DNA of 64,000 bases from contig OZ025889.1 in the NCBI GenBank assembly GCA_964019415.1, positions 1,721,001-1,785,000 of the forward strand, in the 5' to 3' direction. A program made the position numbers and the translations under genes. Shown one piece after another: positions 46,301-61,300 of the stretch. Positions within the stretch are counted from its first letter, which is position 1; every line of letters starts with the position of its first letter. The DNA comes from Ianthella basta (Eukaryota; Porifera; Demospongiae; Verongiida; Ianthellidae). The notes beneath the pieces are model-generated. The model was not told the DNA's origin, made no database searches, and saw nothing but the letters and a program-made list of their open reading frames with translations.

Positions 46301-49300
46301 ATTGGGTACAGGAGGGGTAGGCATACAGCACAGACCCACCCATCAGTTCAGTGGTGGGTGCTGGGTACTCTCCAGGGAGACATTCAACTGTACATGTGTG
46401 TGAGTGGGTGGAGGATACAATTTTATTTGCAATAAATGCACAACATTTGTGGAAGCACCAATACATTCATTACAATAGGACACTATTCACTATGTACAGT
46501 GACATACACATAAAATCATGATACTGACTGCTAATGTTTGCATGGGAAGCTAGGAAAGAGTACACTATTATCTTATACAATGCGTACAAGCAGTGGTTCT
46601 TGTAACTCTTCCTTCAGCTCTCAATGCAAGGCTGAAATCTTGCAGGAACACAGTGAAGTGTAGGGAGAGGGATGCAGTGCAGTAACAGCTGGTTAAAGCA
46701 TTGCTCTGAACGACTTGCAAGTATTACTCTCACTTCAATACTTACAAAATAGGGTAAAGGTTGGTTATCAAATCATTCGGTTGCTCACAGATTCGAATTC
46801 CTTTGACAGCTATTACTTATAAACATGAAGCTTGGCAAAGTTCATTATAACAAACTGGGAAGAGACCTAAGATGGTTTGCACTTGTGTCACGGGGTCCTT
46901 TAGACAGAATGAGTCAGCAAAAGAACATTCTATGTCTAACCCTATGGAGCCATACAGAAATGTGCAATTTGAATTTGATAGGTTAATCAAAATCAAACTA
47001 AATGTATGCATAAACGTTTGAAGATGATGCTTTCTATCTGGATAGGATTTCAGTACACAGACGGCTGATATGCACAAACTTACCACAGAACAGGTAGTTG
47101 GTTGTGTTCAGTCCCTGCCCAGGAGGGCACCTCCAGATGGCAGTGGTGAGGTCAACACCACTATTCTCAACCTCACCCCTCATCACTCCAAGAGAGGTGT
47201 AATTGAGGACTCCAAGAAGCATGTTGAGCTGCTCCACAGCCATTCTGAGCTGGTCCTTAGATGTGGTGAAGTTGTCAAAGAGTTCTGTTAGGGGTGTGGT
47301 GTGATCAGGAGCAATGGGCACAACCTCTGTAGCCACCAGGAAGGAGATGCTGGAAGGAGAGGCCGGGTTGTCAGTGGATGCCTTGAGAAGGGTTACCCCA
47401 TCTAGGTCCAAATGCTCCTGAATGAGTTGTGTGAGTTGGTCTGTAAGTTCAGTATTGTCCTCATCTAGGGTGGTGTGAAGGAGGGGATCTATGCCAGTGT
47501 CCAGTACAGTGGTGGCTGTTGCACGTCTTCGTCTTCCTGTCTCTCTCTCACTAAATGTTACCACAGCAGGAACAGCAAACTGCACAACAGATGAGTTCAG
47601 TATATGAACGTAAGCCTGTCTTGAAAGTACCATTCCCTCTTGGCTAACAGCTTCACAGTGGTACCAGCCTTCCAGGTGAGGTTCAGGTTGGGGATAGCGT
47701 AGCTCTGTGGATGATTCATTGGGTAGTAGCATTGCATCTTGTGACCCTGGTGGTCTCCTGTACCAGCTTATCACAGGTGGAGGGCTGCCAGACACGTCAC
47801 AGTCAAGGACCACTTGGTCCCCACTTTGTGGGTAGGTAGAAAAAGGAGCTGGATGGGTCACTACCACAGGAGGAGTGACCACTGTCAAACCAACAGAGAC
47901 AGATACAACTGAACCAATGTGATTACTTACAATGCATCGATATTCTCCAGCATCAGTTAGCTGCACAGAGGCGATGGTAAGATCACGTCTGGTGAAATCT
48001 AGTAAAGTGACGTTGTCCTTTTGCCACTCATAATTCAATGGCCATGGAGATGTGGCATTGCAGTCCAATTCAAAGGTCTCATTGCTTCGAAGGGTGGTAT
48101 CACTATCTCCATCCAGCTGAACGGAGGGTAAACTTGCACACCAGTAATCCAGCTCTATTGCAGAGTTCACAATGTGCACAATCTTATCCATTGACGCAAT
48201 GGCCTCCTCCAGTGTTATATCAATGCGAAACGCCAGCTTCACAAATTCCTGTTCAGCTTCGGGGAGAAGCTCCAGAAGGTGATTGGATTCAGGAATCTGT
48301 GGGACCTCCAAGGTGCTCTTGATTACCTCGGTGATGGTAATGATGCAGTCAAGGAAACCTGCACAATCGTGACCATGTACAGATACCGTTGCATTCAACT
48401 GATTACTGATTTCTAGCTGCCATTGAAGGAAGGCCGATTCGGCAGTCATGGCCACCAGTTCACCAGCAGCACTTGACATCTCACTGAGTGCAGTGCTCAC
48501 AGCCAGCACAGCATTAGTATCTAACACTCGTTCAGTGATGTTGGCAATGATGGTGTCTGACAGTTCCACGCCATCAACAACCGTAACATTGAAAATGGAT
48601 GAAAAATTAGTCAAATCAGACAAGTTTGCAGCGATTTCGCCAAGTGCATTCTGCACAATTGTGGCATTCTGGAGAGATGCTAAGTGTGTTCTTTTGCTAG
48701 TCTGCAAAGTCTCCAGCATGTACTCCACCACTCCTCTCATCTCATACAAATTGTTACATTGTTCCTTCCAATATTCTTCACTGTCCAGGTCTGCTGGTGG
48801 GACCACCCTCTTTCTTCTCCTGGTGGATGCCCCTTCTGTGAGGATGTCTTGCACAGCTCTTGACATCTCCTCTGATGCAGTGTGGATTGAGCTTTCAAAG
48901 AAATCAAATTCAAAAAGAGTTACCACTTCCTCTGGTCTGTTCAGGTAAGGAATTTCATAAGAAACTGTCAGTGGAACAAGTGAATTAAAGCTATTGGTGA
49001 CACTTGCAGTAATGTCAAAATCAATTGAAGTCACATTGAAAATGCTGTCAATATCATAGAAGAAGTTGATTAGCTTGTGCAATTCCTGCCCTGCCATGTG
49101 GATGGCTTTGATTTCTGCTAGATGACGTTCACCAAGCTCAACGCTAGCACTGAGCCGGTTGAATGTACGCAGCAGCTGATCTGCCATTTGCCGAGCTAGC
49201 TGTTCCTCTACATTACACTGTGCCTTCTGTGCAAGAAGCACAGTCAGGTTTGAACGGTATTCAGCCAGATGTTGAATTTGGTGCACAGGGTGTTCAACTG

Positions 49301-52300
49301 AAAAACTAATCTTGCTCAGGAGCTCTCTTCGGCCCAACTGACAAGCTGCATTCTCCTTTACACAAGTGGTGTCTGGAATTAGCGATGCACAGGCATCTAT
49401 CACACAGCACTCCTGCATGATATAGCTGGTTGATATCTGTGTGCAAGGCTTGGTGCAGGCGTAGTGTTCCTCTACAAGAACATTCTCAAATCTATCCCGT
49501 CTGCCTTGAATAGGGACATGGTATATGGAACAACGACTCCCAAAGAGAAAGAAACCAACAAAACACAGACCAGCGGTAAAAGCTGTAGGTTCAACCACGA
49601 GTGGGATGCAAGTCACCCAAGACCCACCTCCACCACATGACACTTTAGTGGTGTAGTCAGTGAAGTATTGATACCCAGTGAACTTCCTCACTTGTTTGGT
49701 GCGGGTGCATGTGGCAGGACACCGTGCAGTCACCTCTGTCTCCACAGGCACAGAGCACAGTGAACAAGTGATACCAGGAGTGCATTCATCTCCACAGGAT
49801 CTCAATTCACACACCTCATTTAGAGACTGTTGCAGTTCAGTTGCAGCCCCGCTGGCCTCAATGTCCTGCTCCAACTGAGCAATTGCTGCCTCAGAATTGC
49901 TAATTTGTGAGTCAAACTGGGCACACGTGGATTCAACAGCTTGCAGGTCAGCAGCTGCATCATTGTAATAGCCTTCTACTAGTCTTTGTTGGTGTCTAAT
50001 ACTGTCTAAAGAGACTTCAGCAAAAACAATGCGATCGTTAGCCCTGGAGGCAAGATCACTGAGGAGGTTGCGAGTTTGCAGTTCAATTTGATTATGTAAT
50101 TCAGAATACTTTTCAACTCTTCCTTGCAGCCTGAGCTGCATTTCTTCCCAATTGTTGTCCACTTGAGCTGTGCCAACCACGTGGGTTGGAGTCTGCTGGA
50201 AAATAAGTGTAAATGCACTAAACATCAGTCCTTGTGTGTTAATCTGTACGGGTGTAGTAAATGTGGCACCCAAAGTCGAAATTTGAGCTTGAGGAATGGT
50301 GACCTGGTAAGAGCTGCTGGCGGGATCCAGTGTGGCAGTAACGACAGCTTGCCCTGCACTTGAAAGTAGTGTTACAAAAGCATTCATTTCTAGACTGGAG
50401 CTACTCCTAGCCCACAGGTGTAGTTCAATGTTAGATTTAGGGGTGTAGTCAGTACCACAGAAGGTGGGAGACCTAGATCCACCTACTGTGAGAATGTTGG
50501 TAAAACCACTGAAGACTAGCTCGTTGAAAGAGATGTCATGACAGAGAGACCGCATGGCAAGCCCAGTGACATCTGCAGTGGCACTGAGGCCCAAGGCCAT
50601 GTCAACCTGACAAGAGTACTCCAATATCCCACCAACAGATACTGGTTGGATTGCAAAGATCTGAGACAGAAGGTCATCTTCTTCCACTGAATAACTGTGG
50701 GCCAGTTTCATCATAATCATGCGTGAACTAGTGCAGAGATCTTCTGATCCTACAACCAAGAATGGGGAGGAGAAATGTGCTGAATTATATACATTCAGCA
50801 TACAGCACCTGCAGATTGAATGCATGTATTAACTAGACATAAAAAATAAGAATGTATCTACCATAATTGTAATGATGTAGTGATGGTATACACAGCAACA
50901 AGTAAGTCTGTTACACGTAAAGTGGAGCATCAACTATCGTCCCTAAATTCAAGAATGTCACACTGTATAGTCCCATATCTTTGAATGTAGGAATGATGGT
51001 TAATGCTCCACCGTACATGTAGCTATAACAGACATTTCTTGATCTTGATCTTTTCATGCCATACCTACATCCTTACAAATTTCGTAGAAAGTTTCTTCAG
51101 TTTTGTTACTTTCTATGGTGTACAAGCTGGACATGCTAAGTAAGACCACAGGACATCCTTGCAGTTACACGACCTTATTCCTTTAAGCTTGGAGCTCAAT
51201 GTCAGCTAGCACCTAACTTCTGTGCTAGCCCACCAAAAAGAGTGCAGAAATGACGACCAGAAGCTAACCGGGTACTAACTAAAAACAGAGAGATATGCGT
51301 GACCACGGATGTTGCATGCATATCTCTCCATTTTTTTTCCATCTTGAAACGACATGCAAGCTAACTTAGGCTGAGTAATGTCATGTATAAACCTGAAGTA
51401 TGCAAAAACTGCCGTTCTTTTACGTCATCATAAAGCGACATCTTGTCACTGTGTGTAGCAACATCTCATGAAATAACTGTCATTCCCAATGAGTGGAACT
51501 CATTCGTCGAAGCTTCTAACATACAAGAGAATGCAGCCAGTAAATAGTGGCATAACACTGTGTTATAGGTTTCCTTGTACTCATTATTGATCATGTGTTA
51601 CTATTGTCAGAGAAGAAGAAAAGGAAAATGAAGAAGATGAAGAACAAAAGAAGAACAAGAAGAACAAGAAGAAGAAGAAAAAGAAGAAGAAAACAAAATA
51701 GGGATTAAATGCCGAGGTACGGGAGTGCACACTTTCGCTTGGAAGTAAGGTTCTTCCTGTGTAGTTTGTAACCGACACTTCCTCATGGGTGCTAATAGTG
51801 CTATATCTTTTCTTTGTATTACAGCATACAAACAACTATCACCACTCCTACATATACAGCACTGTCTGATACCATAGACACAGGACGATACTCACTATTG
51901 AGTGACATGTATCCCCTGTCCACTGCAGTAAAGCGTAGTGTTGATGACTCAGTAGTAGTAATGGTCAAAGTGGATGCCTCAGGTAAGACTACTTGGATGT
52001 CCTGATCCAGGCCTCTGCTAATCAGCTGCAGGTGCATGAACAAGCAAGCACAGGAAGCAAGTGTGTGGATCGTGTATGCAGGTAAATTAAAATTTAACTG
52101 CTAATTCCACTATTGCTAAGGAGGTACTGTGACAGGACAATAAGGATGTTGACTAACACCTAATGGTAATGAATGCAAACAGCTAACCTCTTCAACAGAT
52201 GTAATGTGAAGATCAAAATCCCCATTCATAATCAGCTCAATGACATCATCTTTTACTTGCCATCGACCACTGAGACTGCCATTCATTGAGATATGAGGTG

Positions 52301-55300
52301 CATCAAGGTTGACTGTAATGTCATTCTTGCTATTCCAAAAGTCATTTCTGTACCTCTCTACAACAGGAAGAGGTGTGCTCAAAGAGAGTGCTGCACCCGC
52401 AAAATATGGCTGCCATCCATGGTCTCGCCACTGTTGGAAGAAGGGGTCATCCTCCAGTCGCAAACCCTCTGGTAGGCTGATGTGAATGGGAGAATTCCTA
52501 CCTTCACACATGTCCACTGCTACACAGAACTGGCCATTAGCATTGTGCACCCGAGCAGTAGCTTGGGATATGTCAAGTTCAAGATCACCACGATAGGTAA
52601 GCAGGGAGTGAATTCCTCGTCCCATTCTATCTTGTAGGAAATGAGGACAAAGCAAATTATTGGCTATTTTGTCTACACTGACGAGGGATGTGTGGTAGCT
52701 GTCTTGATAATGCACACGTTCTGATGAAAGTGTAGTGATGACCAACCAATTTGGGATATAATGGGACAACCTTAGGAGATACGTTTTAGCTAGTCCTTCA
52801 TTGGCCAGTATCTGCGATGTGTCTGCAACAGACAGCCTATAACAGTAGCAAAGCATAGGCCCAGAGTCGGAAGAGCTACAGTGTAGTCTAGAGAAGCCCT
52901 CAAAAAGACTTTGACCGGAGACTTCATCACATTCTGAACACACGGGACTGCTTGAAACAGCACGCTCGACATTGAATGAATAGTCCACATTTACAGTGTC
53001 GATGGAGAGGGGTAAGTCAAGCCCATTGCCGGCAACAAAGGAGATGCCCGGTAGTGTCGCAGAAGCGCCACTGCCTTCAGCTTTACAAGTGGAAGCGATT
53101 CGTACATCAAAGTCATTCACAGGGCACTGGTACTTTAGTTCTGGGTGCCTGCAGCAGCTTGGCTCTAGGATGCCTGGTTCAAGACCACGATCATTGGCAT
53201 ATTCAGGAGATGAGCTCTCAAGCTGAACAATAACGTTTATGTCTGTGGGTGTCTCATATTGACGGGCATCAAGCCCACTTAGTGCTACTGAGATGTAGGT
53301 CACCACTTCATCTTCAGCAGTGATAGTCACCTGCTGTGATGTGGTAGTCCTGTCAAAAGTCATTTGAAGTGGCATAATACTAATTCCCCCACTAGTAGCC
53401 ACATTCAGGTCAGCTATAAGCCCTCTGTCAGGCTTGGCAGAGACTGTAATATTGAAGGACTCCTGGAATCGCAGTACTGGAACCCGTTGAGGATAAATGT
53501 CCACAATGCCAATGTGGCAGAGGTCTCCTTTGTAACCCGTTTCATCACATGAGCAGGAGAATAAGCTGTCGTCTAGCTCAGTGCAATGTCCACCATGAAG
53601 GCAAGGGTTGGGCACGCAGGGTTGGATTTCTGAAAACACAATCAGGGAACAGACAGTACCACACTGTTATGTCCCCAAACTACAACATGCATGAATGTAT
53701 GAGGTGTAATTAAGCAGTCAGTCACTCTTACCTTCACACATCGGTCTCTCTGTCCATAGAACAGTTTCGTGCTCACGGCCTGCTTCACATGTTATCATAT
53801 TAGAATTGGGGTCTGGGTAGTAATACCCTGGAGTACACTGCAGCCTGCAGGTTGAGTTGAAAGCTGTGTCACAAGGATACACAATGAAGGTGTCATTATT
53901 TCCTTGCAACTCTGGACAGTGGAGTATATTGCATATGGTAAGTTGCCCTGTCCATGTGTTGTTTGGCTGACAGAACCTCTCATCAGAGCCCAGTAGTTCA
54001 TAGCCAGGGTCACAAGTGAAGTAGCAGGTTTCATCTGTGACTTGTTCACCAGTGCAGGACATTCCACCATGGAGGGGGGCATAGAGGGTCGGACAGGGTT
54101 GGGCTGGAAAGTAAGAGAAAGGATGTAATTCAGATACATGACAACAGTTTCTATGCTAGCATAGTCTGACACCCAGTATGTAACTAGTTATGAACTACAT
54201 AACAGTTAAGTGCCGCCCAAAAGGTGTCTGCAAGATTTAGTGCACTAAGCTTGAGGATGAGAAGCACCCAAGTGCAGAGTGGTTCAGGCCCTCGTAGACA
54301 CCCATTGGGTGGCATTGTAAGTACTGATATTGTAGAGGCTCATTGCTACGGTTTTCAAATGATCAGTTGTGATAATGAGCAATCACGTAGCAGACAGATG
54401 CAATAATGGCAATGGTACAACATTTCAAACACAAAGGTCTCTGTGTACAAAACTTGTGTCAGGTACAAAACTTTGCACCTGAGAAAGATCTTCATGGTCG
54501 AAACGTCGTACCATTGCAATTATTGCATCTGTCTGCAATGTGATTGCTCCTTATCACTACTGATCATTTGAAGTACTATTGATCCAAAACTGTTAATTAC
54601 AATTGCGTCCCCTCTCTCTGATGATGTCTGCAACATTGGTAATCTAAGATGCTGCAGGAAGCCCAATAGAAGAACTCTCATGCACACAGGAGCCGTCTCA
54701 GTACACTCCATCACTGTCCACACTTAATCCTAGTTGGTATGGAGGCCATCCGCTAAGAACTGAAGGAACAGTTTGCACTGATAAGCATGTATGCCATACA
54801 AACTTTGTGCACATCGCCTGCAATGTACATGAATGGGATTCATCATCAAACCGCCATGTATATCTACTTGATTTAGATTCACATGTGAAGCAATCAGTGG
54901 AATGCTTCCCTCAGATTAAGAATCATCATTTAGATATAGATTACCATGGCAATGGGAACTGTTTGAAATTCTTAGAACCACTAGCCCACACTATAGCTAT
55001 CAGAGAGAGTAAATGGAGATCCAAGATTCGGCATCCTTTCAGTCATGGCCTCTAATGGAAACCCAGTCACTATAGCAACCTTCCAATCAACATGCATAGA
55101 AACCCACACCGTACTCACCCACACAAGTGAAGCCATCTTCTTGTAGTGTGTATCCTGGTCTACATGAGCAGTAGTGGCTCCCAATGGTATTGTGACACAT
55201 GTGGTCACATCCGCCATTGTTAGTGTCACATTCATTAACATCTGATACGGTGGGTAGGAAGAATACAAATGATTGGGTATAGTGGTTGCAATACAGAGAA

Positions 55301-58300
55301 GCAAGTGTGTAGCATTACAACAGATAGCATTGTAGTACTGTCTATGTACGGATGGCATTCATCTTTTGGTTTCTGAAAACCTTACATGACAATATAATTT
55401 ATAAAGTAGCAACACCGCCATACATTACCTCAGACCCACCTATTCACAAGTACTCACCGTCACAAGCATGTCCGTCCACATTAAGAGTATAGCCAGCATT
55501 ACAGGAGCAGGTGTATCCTGGCACTGTGTTGGTGCAGTTCTGTTGGCATCCACTGATTTCTTCAGCACATTCATCAATGTCTGCAGAATGCAGATGGATA
55601 AAACTAATACAATCCAGCAAAAACTGCATGGTAAACAAAAAAATGAAGTTATCCATGTTGATAATGCATACACAGGTACAGATACGTAGATAGACAGACT
55701 ATATGCATGCAATCACAGAAAGGCCACACAGCAGTGATTTACCTGTTTCACAGTTTTGCCCAGTCCACCCTGTGGAGCAGTTACAAGTCTCTGGTAGCAC
55801 ACACTCTCCACCATTCAGACACCCTCCGGTGCAGATAGCTGGAAGATGGAGGCACAAGAGAGAATCATAGCAGCTGAAATGTGCAACATGACTAATGTAT
55901 GCAACAGCGAATGATCAGAGTAGCTTCAGGCGGCGCAGGCCATTAATTGGTTACAAATTGTAACTGTCTGATGCATGATATTTGAGGGGTGCATATAACT
56001 GATATGACTTGAGTGACTTGCTACACGACAGGTAAGCCCTACTGGCAACAGTATATAAGCAAATGGAATAACTAAAGAGGCGAAGAAACTCATTGTTGCA
56101 GGCAAGTAAAAGTGCACTTTCCAGCAGCAAAAGAAACTTTCTTCTTTCTTCAGCATGGTAGTATTGCACCGCAGAAAAGCAAGCTGTTTGTGCAGTGAGC
56201 GCCAACAGCCACAGTACCCGCGTTACTAATATAGGGAATAAAATACCCACACGAACGCATGTGGGCAGCCGGAGCAGCTCTCTCTCACCAGCTAATAATA
56301 GCAATCTTCCACGCAAGTGCGTGACGCTAGGGAGACTTAACCTGAGCAACACTGAGTGTCTCAGAAACTGCTTGCTGCAAGGCATACGTTCATGGCTAGA
56401 GTGTCCATGGTGCCGTCCAATCAGATACTAGCTTTTAATGCCCCACACAAGCAAATGCACAGACTGAAAAAAATTTAATATAATTATTAAGGATAATTAT
56501 ATGCAAATGTCACAATTAAGATGGCCATCACGTGAGCTCTTATTTAAGCACTATTATATTAGTTTGTAGTCAGGCAGGTAGCTAGTCCACCTGGGAGTCC
56601 TTGTATGCATGTGAATCCCTAACATCACTAGGTGCCTAACAAATAGGGTGAAGAACCAGCAAATTAGAAATGTGCGCTTTACAGAGGATAACAGAGCAAA
56701 TTCATCGACCGGAATGACGCAATGACATGGTACTCTAAAACATATCCTGGATTTACGTATAAAAATATTATACATGAAGACACATACCAACTGTTAGTGC
56801 ACTTACGCAGGCACATTCTGAGGTCCAAATGTAATTCATACCCTGGATCACACTGACATATGTAACTGCCAGGATTGTTGGTGCAGTCATGGTCACAGCC
56901 TCCATTGTTATCGGCACATTCGTCAATGTCTGCAATATACAAAGCAGGAGGATAAAAGAGAATAGTGCCTATTCAAAATAAATCAATGTCTACTCATAAA
57001 TACAGTACAGTCACACACTTACTCCTATGAAGTATCCATGTAGAATTCATGAACATTCTCTTCCTTTGCAAAGCATACAAAGTCCCTCCAATAGTGGGCT
57101 TCACACTCTTTGTACACATGATACATGCAAATAACACATGTTACCATGACAAAGCAAGAGCCAGGGACAACCATATTTTTTACGGAGTTTTCCAAAAACA
57201 GCAGCTCCTCATTTTTGAAAAGGTGAATTGGAAGTTTCAACAAATTTTGGAAGATTTACGGGAATGTTCCAAAGCAAAGGCTATAAATTTGCATACTCGA
57301 GTGTGTAGGAATGCACTGGCCCTATCCTTGCTCACCGTCACAAGTGAGTGCAGCATCATTCTGTATAAACCCTGGTCTGCAGGTGCAGTGTCTTCCATCT
57401 GGGTCCAAGTCAGCATACTGTCTGCAGTCACAGCTGTAGGAGCCTGGGTTGTTACTGCAGTAGTCTGAACACCCTCCGTTGTTTGTATGACACTCATCCA
57501 CATCTGAAAGTGATGAGCACTGAGCGATCACATGCAATGTGTGTTTTGTTACGTTTGATATACAATCAATTGTATTAATCCAATAGAGGCCCAGTCCCCA
57601 ACCTCATTCCAGGTATGTTTGATCCGAATTCACTTCAAGCCTATATAGATGGCCTTACCCCTACCTAGTCTCGCGTAGCCAGACCGCTTGTCCCCTCCAT
57701 TTTATATTATGACGTCATCGGCCGACTGATGACGTCATAATATAAAATGGAGGGAGAAGCGGTCTGGCTACGCGAGACTAACCCCTACCACAAATTTCAT
57801 TAATATATTGTGAGCTATTGTTCTTAATACAATATGGCTACAAGCTACCGCTAACATTGTGCCTGCCTGGCAATGCTCACACACATCAAAGTGCTATGCT
57901 GCTACCAATGTTCAATACTCACCAACATCACAGTATTGCCCTTGCCAGTTGCTGGGGCACTCACACACCTCAGGGTCAATGCATACCCCACCATTGTGAC
58001 AACCACCAGTGCAGTAAGCTGTGTAGAGATAAAAATAGGTCATTGCCAAACGGTAATGCTTATGACATTCCTCCTCTTACTTACACACTGTGACACAAAC
58101 GCAAACACACATGCCTTATGCCAAATGCAAACAATACTGCTCATTGAGAGCTGATCAGTATGCATCTGGGTCCATACAAAAAAGAGAACAGAAACAGACA
58201 AGGGAGGCTACAGCCGTCACGACTGAAGCATTGTCAAAGGGGGAATTGCTTTTGCTGTTAGCCACTGTGAGGCAATAGATTGAAAGGGTAATCACTAGGT

Positions 58301-61300
58301 ATTATGCCTGACCTACCAACTACACCAGTATATTGGTGTCTCAGTTGGCAGGGGGGCACGAAGCCCTATTGGTTGGCAACCAGTGATCGCCTCCCCCAGT
58401 CATCCAACTAATTGGGGCTCATCAGTGTGGCGTACTGATGGTTGATTATAGGGATGACTGGATACAGAAGCAGCCAGTCATCCAACAATCAACCATCAGT
58501 ACACCACACTGATGAGCCCCAATTAGGGCAAAACAGCTGTCTGTGGCTCTTCCATGCATCTTTGTTGGATGACTGGGGGAGGCGATCACTGGTTGCCAAC
58601 TCAATAGGGCTTCGTGCCCCCCTGCCAACTGAGACACCAATACTGGTGTAGTTGGTAGGCTAGGTGTAATATCCAGTGATTGCCCGTTCAATCTATTGCT
58701 TCACAGTGGCTAACTGCAAAAGCAATTCCCCCCTTTGACAAAAAAGAGTATTGTAGTCAGTCAGGACATGCGTTGTATCAGAAACATATATAATTAACTA
58801 TCTGACAAATTATACAACTCGATATCATTGAAAGTGTTCTAGGATTGCTTGAGTAACACTGGAAATTTGGAAATGGTATTCATTTCAGTGGAATGGCAGT
58901 TCCGAGAGAAAACTGCCAACATTTACAACCACCAAATTGCTGATTGAATAATGTAATCATTATGGGATAATATCTATGGTATGGAATTAACCATTGAGAG
59001 CTACATACATGGTCATTATGTCTCCTTTAGTTGTTTACAATGTACATTGCCAGCATTATTTACTAAACCATGTTGCTGTTTTCAGTATATGCTATTATTT
59101 ATAAATGACGCCGTTGTGTTTATTTGCCACTATTTGGTGTTTACTAAACAGTGTCTATGTTTTCACTGTAGATCACAAGTTATTATTATTAGCCGAACCA
59201 TGTTGTTGCTTGCTATAGCACGGTACTGTTTTCATGCACACTGAAATAAATAAATACTGGTTGCCAAACCAATAGGGCTTCGTGCCCCCTGCCAACTGAG
59301 ACACCAATACCGGTGTAGTTGGTAGGTCAGGCATAATACCCAGTGATTACCCTTTCAATCTATTGCTTTGCAGTGGCTAACTGCAAAAGCAATTCCCCCC
59401 TTTGACAAAAAAGAGTACCGTATTGTCCCTAATTTTTCGGCACCCGCCTAAATAGGGTCGGATCATACTCAAATTTTTGACGAAAAATGGCTGCCCCTTA
59501 TTGTTTGTCTCAGACTCTAATAAGTTGTCATCTGCTGCGGAGTCTAATGGATCGTTGGCTGCTGCGACCTATATAACGATCGCCACAGATAGAGACTCTA
59601 CTTTGAACGTGAATTAGGTGAGTGCGATCTCAATGAAAAGTCTAAGACCCCAGCTGCGTTGGTGGCGATTATTTTCAATTTTGCTCACATAGGCTATTCG
59701 GTGAAGTCGCACTCACCTAATTCACATTTGAAGTAGAGTATTGTATTAACTGCAGCCTCCCACTGCTCCATGTAAGCATGATACCCATGCACAAACTGCT
59801 TCCAGTCGCAACCCAACTATCCCTAAGTGCCGACTTGGATCTGCATTTTGTTCTGCCGAAAAATTTGGAACAATACGGTATTGTAGTCAGTCAGGACATG
59901 TGTTGTATCAGAAACATATATAATTAACTATCTGACAAATTATATAACTCGATATCATTGAAAGTGTGTTAGGATTGCTTGAGTAACACTGGAAATTTGG
60001 AAATGGTATTCATTTCAGTGGAATGGCAGTTCCGAGAGAAAACTGCCAACATTTACAACCACCAAATTGCTGATTGAATAATGTAATCATTATGGGGTAA
60101 TTTCTATGGTATGGAACTAACCATTGAGAGCTACATAAATGGTCATTATGTCTCCTTTAGTTGTTTACAATGTACATTGCCAGCATTATTTACTAAACAA
60201 TGTTGTTGTTTTCAGTATATGCCATTATTTATAAATGACGCCGTTGTGTTTATTTGCCACTATTTGATGTTTACTAAACAGTGTCTATGTTTTCACTGTA
60301 GATCACAAGTTATTATTATTAGCCGAACCATGTTGTTGCTTGCTATAGCACGGTACTGTTTTCATGCACACTGAAATACAGAAATATGAGTGATGTACCC
60401 ATAAACAGCAATACTCACCAAGTAATGCACTGCACGAAGACATGTATGCAGTTATACTTAATGGCCGCATGCTGAGCAACTTGCATGCTTCATAACTCAG
60501 AAGATGTGAACAGCCGTGAATGTGTTGCTCCCCATGCATGCTGCTTAGGGAATGTCTGGTTTATGACGTTGATCAAAATGGGGGTCTCATTGCTTTAAAA
60601 GCACTTGGATTCGCCTTTGTGCTTTATCAACAACTCGATCACATACCTTGAGCCATAAATCACATAAAGCACCTCTTGTCCACTTCAAGTAACACATATT
60701 AATATGTTAAAATAATAATGTATATAAATATGTTTCCAATGCATCGATATCATTGTGCAATATGCTCTTACGTTCACAGTTTCCATTGTTTAACTGAAAT
60801 CCATTACAGCAACGTCGCTGGCAAACAAGTCTTCTCCTGTAGCAATATTGGTACCTTGTTACTCCCGTGTAGCTGTAAAGATAACATCAATCAATCAATC
60901 AATCAATCAGTAAATCAGTCATACACAGCTTTACCTCCAATGAGAGGAAGGGAATGGCTTATCTGCTCAACCAAAACACAAAAAGATTTCTACAAAAAAA
61001 TACAGTTCGGGCCAATTTTGGGATTTCGTGAAAATATTCTCCCATAAAATATTATACTATATGGTATATCTCACTTCCTCGATTGAGTGCGTTAACTCAA
61101 AGTTAGTTTAATGGCTTAAACTTGAAAGGGCTACTAATTAGAATAGATGACACACTGGGGATAATTACATGACCAATTACTTTAGTCTTATTTGGGAGAT
61201 ATCTGTAAGAATGCGGGCAAGGAAATCCAGATGTGAATATCTAACATCTGTTACAGCCCAACTGGAAAGTGGCTCAAGCTTCGAATTCCTTCTAATGCTG

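Noticed and set aside
51584-51835. Phe/Ser-rich and Lys/Glu-like frames
   Set aside because: Caused by the GAAGAAG-rich tract in the R2 insertion.
58981-60374. Two nearly identical 87-codon + strand reading frames (58981-59244 and 60111-60374)
   Set aside because: They are the same sequence within a recent direct duplication; the frame is low-complexity, lacks a recognisable domain, and its preservation is expected from the youth of the duplication.
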